Below, one piece after another: positions 6,919 through 11,277 of a stretch of 11,277 nt of DNA. The translations under genes were made by a program, and so were the position numbers. Below the pieces are notes generated by a model. That model searched no databases and had not been told where the DNA came from. It worked only from the letters and a program-made list of their open reading frames with translations. The stretch is from assembly GCA_903925435.1 (NCBI GenBank), contig CAIYFF010000274.1:1-11277 (forward strand), written 5' to 3'. Numbering within the stretch: position 1 is the stretch's first letter; every line of letters starts with the position of its first letter. Source of the stretch: an uncultured Planctomycetota bacterium. GTDB taxonomy: Bacteria; Planctomycetota; UBA1135; UBA2386.

Positions 6919-7578
6919 ATGCATCCTTCGTCGCTGCGCGGCTTCTTGCCCGTCTACGCCGCCTCTGCAGAAGGCGACGCACTTTCTGACTTGGGCGCGG
7001 TGGCGCTCGGCGTCGGCAAGGTCGCGGCCGCCGTGTCCTTGTCCGAACGCCTCATGCGCATGCGTCCACCCGGCGTGTTGCTGTTTGGCGTAGCTGGCGC
7101 GTATCCCTCGCGGCATCGCAACGGCGCGTCGTTGCGCATCGGCGAGGTCGTGGTGGTGGAGAGCGACGGTTTTGGCGACGAAGGCGTCGCGGTCGCGGAC
7201 GGATTCCTCGACGTCGGTTCGCTTGGCATGCCGCAACAGGACACGCCGACCTCGTCGCCGATCCTGTTGGATGCCCTGCGCGCGCGCGCCGCGGCCGATG
7301 CGTTGGTTGCGCCTCTCGTGCGCGCGACAACGGTGAGCACATGCAGCGGGCTCGAGTCGTTGTCGGCGCAGCTCGCGGATCGCACTGGCGCAGACATCGA
7401 GACGATGGAGGGCGCTGCCGTTGCGTTCGTGTGCGAGCGCCATTCGGTTCCGCTGGTCCATGTGCGCGCGATCTCCAACTACTGCGGCGAACGATCGCGC
7501 GGCGAATGGGATCTCAAGCGAGCCGTGCGCGCGCTCCACGATGCGGTGAGCGTGTTGCTGTTGGAGTCGGAGGCTTGA
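6919..7578 (+). CDS. mqnB: Futalosine hydrolase (menaquinone biosynthesis)
   Basis: A 219-residue cytoplasmic enzyme of the nucleoside phosphorylase/hydrolase (MTAN-like) fold. It cleaves futalosine to dehypoxanthine futalosine plus hypoxanthine in the futalosine route to menaquinone. Visible landmarks are the glycine-rich strand ALGVGKVAAA (29-38), LLFGVAGAYP (54-63), IGEVVVVESDGFGDEGV (74-90) with the DEG signature of MqnB, the purine and ribose binding METMEGAA-type motif (ETMEGAA, 161-167), and RAISNYCGERSRGEWDL (183-199). The RxISN form with Asn in place of the Asp of MTAN is what I expect for MqnB. Length is normal for the family. The ATG at 6919 keeps the first strand whole (FLPVYAASAEGDAL, 9-22); the open frame continues upstream only over the divergent gene. 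It has no Shine-Dalgarno. The following mqnD supports the assignment strongly. Confidence 0.92.
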   Translation: MHPSSLRGFLPVYAASAEGDALSDLGAVALGVGKVAAAVSLSERLMRMRPPGVLLFGVAGAYPSRHRNGASLRIGEVVVVESDGFGDEGVAVADGFLDVGSLGMPQQDTPTSSPILLDALRARAAADALVAPLVRATTVSTCSGLESLSAQLADRTGADIETMEGAAVAFVCERHSVPLVHVRAISNYCGERSRGEWDLKRAVRALHDAVSVLLLESEA

Positions 7579-7580
7579 TG
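7563..7580 (+). promoter_or_regulatory. mqnB/mqnD one-base stop-start overlap with GGAGG ribosome binding site
   Basis: The TGA of mqnB (7576-7578) shares its A with the ATG of mqnD (7578-7580). GGAGG at 7569-7573 and a further GGAG at 7563-7566 precede it. The closer match leaves a 4-base spacer, so either could serve. This fixes the mqnD start and implies coupled translation. Confidence 0.7.
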
Positions 7581-8441
7581 ACTGCGCGGCGCCTTTCGTT
7601 TGGCATGTCGCCGTGCCCGAACGACACGTTCGCGTTCTGGGCCGCCTTGCACGAACGGGTGCGCGCCGTGGGGTTTGGGCTCCAACTCGCAGAACTCGCG
7701 GACATCGAAGCGCTCAATCGGCGCGCGACGGGCGATGTCGCAAACAGGCTCGATGTCACCAAGCTCAGCGTGCCTGCGCTTGCGTCGGTGACCGACGATT
7801 ACGCAGTGCTCGACGCGGGCTCTGCGCTCGGCTTTGGCTGCGGCCCGTTGGTGCTGCGGCGCGGCTCGGACCATCGTGCGACGCTCGAGTCGATGCGTGG
7901 CGCGCGCGTGGCGATCCCAGGCGAACGCACGACGGCCTTCCTGCTGTTCCGCATGTTCGCGGGCTCGGACTTCGCGTTCGTGCCGATGCGGTTCGAACAG
8001 ATCATGCCCACCGTCGCGCGCGGCGAATGTGATGCGGGCCTCGTGATCCATGAGAGCCGCTTCACGTATGCCGATCACGGCCTCGCGTGCGTCGCCGATC
8101 TCGGCGTGCTCTGGGAGGAGGCGACGGGTTGCCCGTTGCCGCTCGGCGTGATCGCGATCCGCCGCAGCCTCGGCGACGACGCGCATGCCGCGGTGTCCAA
8201 GTTGCTGCGCGACTCGGTGCGGCTTGCGCAGTTGATGCCCGACGCCGCGCGGCCGTTCGTGCGGCAGCACAGCCAGGAGATGGCGGACGATGTGTGCGAT
8301 CGCCACATCGCGCTCTACGTCAACGACCGCACCGTCGACCTCGGCGATGCAGGCCGCGCGGCGATCGACGAAATGCTGCGGAGGGGGCGTTCACTCGGAT
8401 TGCTGGCGAATGGCCGCTCGCCGTGGCGAGGCGACGCATGA
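7578..8441 (+). CDS. mqnD: 1,4-dihydroxy-6-naphthoate synthase (menaquinone biosynthesis)
   Basis: A 287-residue enzyme that converts cyclic dehypoxanthine futalosine to 1,4-dihydroxy-6-naphthoate, downstream of MqnC. It has the periplasmic-binding-protein-like fold of the MqnA/MqnD family but no signal peptide, so it is cytoplasmic. Diagnostic motifs are SPCPNDTFAF (11-20), DVTKLSVPAL (59-68), the GSALGFGCGPL loop (81-91), IPGERTTAFLL (113-123) and GLVIHESRFTY (154-164). His158 in the last corresponds to the conserved catalytic histidine of MqnD. The SPCPNDT start and the TK(L/I)S motif separate it from MqnA. Length is normal. Both ends overlap neighbours: one base with mqnB upstream and an ATGA junction with the hydrolase downstream, so all three are translated from one message. 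Confidence 0.95.
   Translation: MTARRLSFGMSPCPNDTFAFWAALHERVRAVGFGLQLAELADIEALNRRATGDVANRLDVTKLSVPALASVTDDYAVLDAGSALGFGCGPLVLRRGSDHRATLESMRGARVAIPGERTTAFLLFRMFAGSDFAFVPMRFEQIMPTVARGECDAGLVIHESRFTYADHGLACVADLGVLWEEATGCPLPLGVIAIRRSLGDDAHAAVSKLLRDSVRLAQLMPDAARPFVRQHSQEMADDVCDRHIALYVNDRTVDLGDAGRAAIDEMLRRGRSLGLLANGRSPWRGDA
8428..8441 (+). promoter_or_regulatory. ATGA overlap and GAGG ribosome binding site of the alpha/beta hydrolase
   Basis: The mqnD stop TGA (8439-8441) overlaps the next start ATG (8438-8440). GAGG at 8428-8431 lies 6 bases before the ATG, good spacing. It supports this start over earlier in-frame codons, which would sit inside mqnD and lack the hydrophobic N-terminus. Confidence 0.7.
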
Positions 8442-9550
8442 TCTTCCCGTTCGGCTTCGCGCTCGCTGCGCTCGTCCCGACGCTCGCGATTGCGATCGTG
8501 TGGGCAATCGCACTGCGCATCCGGCGTCGGCCCGTGCGCGCATTCGTCAGGCGCGCGGCTTGGGCGCACGCGTGGTTGCTCGTCGTGCACGCGATGGTGA
8601 CGTTTCCGTTGCTGCTCGGATGGTGGGGTTCGCGCGGGCTCGGCACGCGCGGCGACGAGTCCGCATTCGAGGGCCCGCGCATCGATGCGGATGGCACGTG
8701 GTCGATCCAGAACTCGGCGACCTTGCGCAAAGAGCGCGATGCGCCGCCGCGCGAAGCGATCGAAGCCTCGCGTCAGCTGGCCGTCGATTTGCCCGGCGCC
8801 GATGGCATCACGCTGCGCGCGTATCGCGTGCGATCGCTGCTCGCAGAGCCGCGCGCGACGGTCGTGCTCGTCCATGGCCTGTTCCGCTCTGCGCTCGAGC
8901 TCGAAGCTCCTGCGCGCATGTTCCGCAAGCTCGGTTGCGAGTGCTGGCTCGTGGAGCAACGCAATCACGGCCGCAGCGGCCGCGCGCCAGCGACCTTTGG
9001 TTTGCGCGAGAGTGAAGACCTCGTCAACGCAGTGCGTGCGATCCGCGGCGAGCACGGCGCAAAGGCGCCGCTCGTGATGTTTGGCGTGAGCCTCGGTTCT
9101 GCATCGGTCGCGCTCGCAGCGCCGCGCATCGAAGGCTTGGACGGCCTCGTGCTCGATGCGCCGATCGAAGACTTGCTGCTCGCGGCGCATCGCATGATGT
9201 CGCTCGAGCGACGCGACGATCGTCGGCGGCTCTTTGCGTTGTGGGAGCCGTGGCGTTCGCTCGTGCTTGCGTCCGTGGAAGCATGGTCGGGCACGCGCTT
9301 GTCGTTGGTGCGCCCATCCGAGTGCTTGCAAGGAATGCCCGCGACGCTGCCTGTGTTGTTGATCGGCGGCGCGCACGACGACAAGTCGCCGCAGGACGCG
9401 GTGCGCGGGCTCTACGACGCGTTGCCGATGCCGATCGGCGTCAAGGAACTGTGGATCTCGCAGGACTCGGGCCACGGCGACGCGTGGAGCAAGGAGCCCG
9501 CGGAGTACGAAGCGCGCCTTGCGTCGCTGCTCGAACGCGTGCGGAAGTAG
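8438..9550 (+). CDS. Membrane-anchored alpha/beta hydrolase
   Basis: A 370-residue protein with two hydrophobic helices at about 5-26 and 43-62, then an alpha/beta hydrolase domain from about 115 to the end. The oxyanion strand and turn is TVVLVHGLF (141-149). The nucleophile elbow is GVSLGS with Ser218. The acid is Asp314 or Asp315 (GGAHDDKSP, 311-318), and the base is His346 (DSGHGDAW, 343-350). A NHGRSG motif (176-181) after the third strand is typical of the serine hydrolase group that includes monoacylglycerol lipase-like and BEM46-like proteins. The complete triad suggests an active esterase, lipase or thioesterase; the substrate is unknown. A charged loop between the two helices (RIRRRPVRAFVRR) suggests where the anchor sits. 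Translation overlap with mqnD hints at a link to quinone or membrane lipid metabolism, but chance co-transcription is possible. It ends 21 bp from a convergent gene with no terminator in between. Confidence 0.88.
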   Translation: MIFPFGFALAALVPTLAIAIVWAIALRIRRRPVRAFVRRAAWAHAWLLVVHAMVTFPLLLGWWGSRGLGTRGDESAFEGPRIDADGTWSIQNSATLRKERDAPPREAIEASRQLAVDLPGADGITLRAYRVRSLLAEPRATVVLVHGLFRSALELEAPARMFRKLGCECWLVEQRNHGRSGRAPATFGLRESEDLVNAVRAIRGEHGAKAPLVMFGVSLGSASVALAAPRIEGLDGLVLDAPIEDLLLAAHRMMSLERRDDRRRLFALWEPWRSLVLASVEAWSGTRLSLVRPSECLQGMPATLPVLLIGGAHDDKSPQDAVRGLYDALPMPIGVKELWISQDSGHGDAWSKEPAEYEARLASLLERVRK

Positions 9551-9571
9551 GCGCGCGATTCTCGTTCGCTT

Positions 9572-10588
9572 TCAGCCGAGCGCCGCGCGGCCGCGCGCAA
9601 GGCACGCGGAGAACACGTCTGGCGACACGTTGGCGCCGCAGACGATGACGCCGATGCGCGCGCCTGGCAGTGCATCGCGCTTCTGCAGCAGCGCAGCCGT
9701 TGCCGCGGCGCCCGCTGGCTCGACGGCGAGCTTCGCGTCGGCAAACAGCAGCGTCATCGCGCGGCAGAGTTCGTCATCGTCGATGCAGACCAGTTCGTCG
9801 ACGTAGCGTCGGCACAACGCGTACGAGTACGGCATCGCATACGGCGCTCCGAGGCTGTCAGCGATCGTCGCGACGCGCTCAATGCGCTGCGGTTCGCCCT
9901 TCGCGAAGCTCCTGTGCATGCTGTCCGCGCCCACCGGCTCGACGCCGTAGACCTTGCACCGCGGCTGCAGTTGCTTGACCGCGCACGCGATGCCGGCGCA
10001 CAGCCCGCCGCCGCCGATCGGCACGAAGATCGCGTCGAGTTGCCCCGTCTGGCGCAAGAACTCGTAGCCGAGGCTCGCGGTGCCGAGCGCGGTGCGCGGC
10101 CCTTCGAACGGGTGCACGAAGTGGCGTCCTTCGTCGCGCTGCATCGCTTCGGCCGCCGCAAACGCGGTCGCGATGTCGGGGAACAGGACGACTTCGCCGC
10201 CGAGTTCGCGGCAGGCCTGGATGCGCAGCGGGTCCGCGGTCTGTGGCATCGCGACCTTCGCGTGCGACCCGAGCGCCTTGGCCGCATACGCGACCGCCAT
10301 CGCGTGGTTGCCGGCGCTGACCGCCGTCACGCCGCGCGCGAGTTGGTCCTGCGTCAGTTCCTGCATCACGCACAGCGCGCCGCGGGGCTTGAACGACCCC
10401 GTGTGCTGGAACAGCTCCAGCTTGAACATCAGCCGCGTGGCCGTCGGCAGCAGGCCGCGAAGTCGGTGCCCGGTCGATTCCCAGACCGGCGTCTCGCGGA
10501 CCCAGGGCTGGAGCGCGCGGTGGGCGCGCTGGATGGCGGCGACGTCGGGGGCCGTGACGGCGGGGGCGGGGGCGGCGGGTTGGGCCAT
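9572..10588 (-). CDS. PLP-dependent serine/threonine dehydratase-family enzyme
   Basis: A 338-residue fold-type II PLP enzyme, probably cytoplasmic. Lys67 in GSFKPRGA (64-71) is the Schiff-base lysine. SAGNHA (91-96) is the substrate carboxylate loop. IGGGGLCAG (191-199) is the phosphate-binding glycine loop. VEPAGAA (289-295) and CGANVS (317-322) complete the cofactor site, with Cys317 facing the pyridine nitrogen. The family deaminates serine or threonine to a 2-oxoacid and ammonia, but it also includes racemases and other lyases. No ACT regulatory domain follows, so it resembles the catabolic type rather than biosynthetic IlvA. The usual GQGT segment after the FD/FE-P motif reads ALGT here (167-170). 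The N-terminus is Ala/Pro-rich. I chose ATG at 10588; a TTG at 10606 would add six residues. Neither has a clear Shine-Dalgarno. Family call is firm, substrate open. Confidence 0.9.
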   Translation of the reverse strand: MAQPAAPAPAVTAPDVAAIQRAHRALQPWVRETPVWESTGHRLRGLLPTATRLMFKLELFQHTGSFKPRGALCVMQELTQDQLARGVTAVSAGNHAMAVAYAAKALGSHAKVAMPQTADPLRIQACRELGGEVVLFPDIATAFAAAEAMQRDEGRHFVHPFEGPRTALGTASLGYEFLRQTGQLDAIFVPIGGGGLCAGIACAVKQLQPRCKVYGVEPVGADSMHRSFAKGEPQRIERVATIADSLGAPYAMPYSYALCRRYVDELVCIDDDELCRAMTLLFADAKLAVEPAGAAATAALLQKRDALPGARIGVIVCGANVSPDVFSACLARGRAALG

Positions 10589-10625
10589 CCCGCCGATGCT
10601 GCACAACGGGGTGGCCTGCCGCTAG

Positions 10626-10645
10626 CCCGAGGTCGCGGGCTCGGG
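10626..10645. other. Short inverted repeat in PLP-enzyme leader
   Basis: CCCGAG (10626-10631) and CTCGGG (10640-10645) are perfect complements with an 8-base loop. An alternative pairing of GCCCG (10625-10629) with CGGGC (10636-10640) competes with it. It lies about 40-60 bases upstream of the PLP-enzyme start on the minus strand. The stem is short and may be chance in GC-rich DNA. Confidence 0.3.
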
Positions 10646-10698
10646 GTGCTGGCGCTGCACCGCCGGGGGGCGATTACGGCAAAGCGCCTCGCACCGCC

Positions 10699-10713
10699 TC
10701 CCCCTGGGGGGGA
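10699..10713 (-). other. C-run/G-run hairpin in PLP-enzyme leader
   Basis: On the minus strand TCCCCC and GGGGGA form a perfect six-base-pair stem with a CCA triloop. No T-tract follows, so it is not a standard terminator. It lies about 110 bases upstream of the PLP-enzyme start. Confidence 0.35.
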
Positions 10714-10810
10714 TTCGGTTGGAGAACGGACAGGGCCGCCGTCTCATGCCCAGACCTCACCATCTGGACACAAGCAGAGAAATATCAGGGGTTTGGCGAA
10801 CCAATCCTCA

Positions 10811-10826
10811 CCCCCCGTGAAGGGGG
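10811..10826. other. CCCCC/GGGGG hairpin
   Basis: A run of six C (10811-10816) and a run of five G (10822-10826) can form a five-base-pair stem with a 5- or 6-base loop. It is the second C-run/G-run hairpin in about 130 bases. No T-tract lies on either side. Confidence 0.35.
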
Positions 10827-10981
10827 CAAGGCCCACGGCGACCCTGGCCTCGAACAACCCTACCGTGGTCTGGTGCCGTTGCAGCAGAATTTTTCGTCAC
10901 AACTCCGCGGCATGAAGATAGCTGGGTCAATTCGCCCCAGTTCGGGGGTGCCTCTGCTGGTGCCGCTACCGCCATCGCAGT

Positions 10982-10995
10982 TTCGCCGTGGCGAA
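10982..10995 (-). terminator. Small hairpin after the thioesterase stop, possible weak terminator
   Basis: TTCGCC (10982-10987) and GGCGAA (10990-10995) are perfect complements; in practice a five-base stem with a four-base loop. It lies 13 bases after the stop of the minus-strand thioesterase, where a terminator is expected. No T-tract follows on the minus strand, so the call is weak. Confidence 0.3.
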
Positions 10996-11008
10996 TCTGC
11001 CGCGGGCC

Positions 11009-11277
11009 TCACCAGCGGTGGAACGCCGGGTGCCCTTCGCGGACGGCGATGAACAGCCCCTCGCAGGTTGCGCACACCTTGCCGCCGGCCTCGAGCGTGC
11101 CCGTCACCCGCGCGCGGTCGTCGCCAGCCTCGGTGACTTTGGCGCGCAGCGTGACCGGGCCGTTCGTGGGGGTCGGCCGCCGCAGCTTGACCGCGTATTC
11201 GGCGGTCACGGTGCACGGCGGCGTCGAAGCGCCGGACCGCAGCATCAGGTGGTTCGCGGCCGTCCAGTTGAGGTGGC
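11009..11277 (-). CDS. Hotdog-fold (PaaI-like) thioesterase, C-terminal part only
   Basis: The minus-strand frame is open from the right window edge to the stop at 11009-11011 and encodes 88 residues; the true start lies outside. An internal Met at 11245 is unlikely to be the start because the frame continues upstream with family-like residues (HLNWTAANHL). The visible part matches the second half of PaaI/4HBT thioesterases: a CTVTAEYAVKLRRPTPTN strand and turn (the TxxYxxxxxRPxP pattern), PVTLRAKVTEAGDDRARVTG (two antiparallel strands), a strand with GGKVCATCEGLFIAV, and a short HPAFHRW tail. The family hydrolyses acyl-CoA or acyl-ACP thioesters. The segment with the catalytic acidic residue is beyond the window, so activity cannot be judged. 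The CATC pair is a small oddity for this strand. Expression and partners lie upstream, outside the window. Confidence 0.75.
   Translation of the reverse strand, partial: HLNWTAANHLMLRSGASTPPCTVTAEYAVKLRRPTPTNGPVTLRAKVTEAGDDRARVTGTLEAGGKVCATCEGLFIAVREGHPAFHRW

Larger units (their letters stand above)
10589..11008. other. 420-bp non-coding region with G/C runs and small hairpins
   Basis: I see no convincing gene here on either strand; overlapping open frames have no recognisable domains. It separates two minus-strand genes, so it should hold the 3' end of the thioesterase transcript and the promoter of the PLP enzyme. It contains six-, seven- and five-base G or C runs (near 10665, 10700-10712, 10811-10826, 10944), several short hairpins, and two patches poorer in GC (about 10770-10800 and 10885-10920). 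No tRNA T-loop or cloverleaf, and no riboswitch I recognise, was found. A minus-strand promoter could not be fixed. Confidence 0.6.

Noticed and set aside
6829..7539. N-terminal 237-codon extension of the thioredoxin-like frame
   Set aside because: It runs antisense through mqnB and would bury the hydrophobic leader; ATG at 6828 gives a plausible secreted protein.
8315..9475. Minus-strand 386-residue open frame opposite mqnD and the hydrolase
   Set aside because: No domain; the plus strand encodes an intact hydrolase triad.
9551..9571. Bidirectional terminator between the convergent hydrolase and PLP genes
   Set aside because: The 21-bp gap has no inverted repeat or T-tract.
9914..10915. 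Plus-strand 333-residue open frame across the PLP enzyme and the 420-bp spacer
   Set aside because: Shadow of the PLP gene continuing into non-coding DNA; glycine/arginine-rich with no motif.
10770..10930. Possible tRNA, SRP RNA or riboswitch in the AT-richer patches
   Set aside because: No T-loop consensus, cloverleaf or SRP core motif could be found by eye; left as unexplained spacer.
10860..11216. Minus-strand 118-residue open frame overlapping the thioesterase
   Set aside because: Alternative frame of the thioesterase running into the spacer; the hotdog-fold pattern is in the other frame.

Overview
This is an 11.3 kb window of GC-rich, densely coding bacterial chromosome. No rRNA, tRNA, CRISPR array, insertion sequence or phage gene was seen. 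I infer a free-living Gram-negative-type bacterium, possibly a planctomycete. The inference rests on three things: the futalosine menaquinone route, lipoprotein and Sec-type exported proteins, and a large secreted thioredoxin-like/helical-repeat protein starting with a short hydrophobic leader followed by a PQDPG-like stretch. The phylum is a guess; Myxococcota or Acidobacteriota are not excluded.

Layout. Positions 1-6828 carry five genes on the minus strand, in transcription order: an exported thioredoxin-fold/repeat protein (6828-4819), peptidase E (4772-4056), an M28 aminopeptidase lipoprotein overlapping pepE by an ATGA junction (4059-2386), an MFS exporter (2355-991) and a FlgT/CsgG-like exported protein that runs off the left edge (941-1). 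The spacing looks like one operon, except for a strong hairpin at 963-990 between the last two genes. A 90-bp divergent intergenic region (6829-6918) separates this run from a plus-strand operon.

The plus-strand operon holds mqnB (futalosine hydrolase, 6919-7578), mqnD (1,4-dihydroxy-6-naphthoate synthase, 7578-8441) and a membrane-anchored alpha/beta hydrolase (8438-9550). The stop and start codons overlap at both junctions. The first two genes are non-consecutive steps of the futalosine pathway to menaquinone; mqnA, mqnE and mqnC must lie elsewhere. The hydrolase has no known role in the pathway.

A convergent minus-strand gene follows (10588-9572), a fold-type II PLP enzyme of the serine/threonine dehydratase family. 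Then comes a 420-bp non-coding stretch (10589-11008) rich in G and C homopolymer runs and small hairpins. The right edge holds the C-terminal part of a hotdog-fold (PaaI-like) thioesterase on the minus strand (11277-11009).

The two edge genes lack an upstream or downstream boundary in the window, so I read them directly from the minus strand. Most of the very long ORFs opposite these genes are GC-driven shadows. I found no clear new defence or mobile system. The best leads are the thioredoxin-like protein without a CxxC motif, the hydrolase fused by overlap to the mqn genes, and the peptidase/transporter cluster with its intercistronic hairpin.
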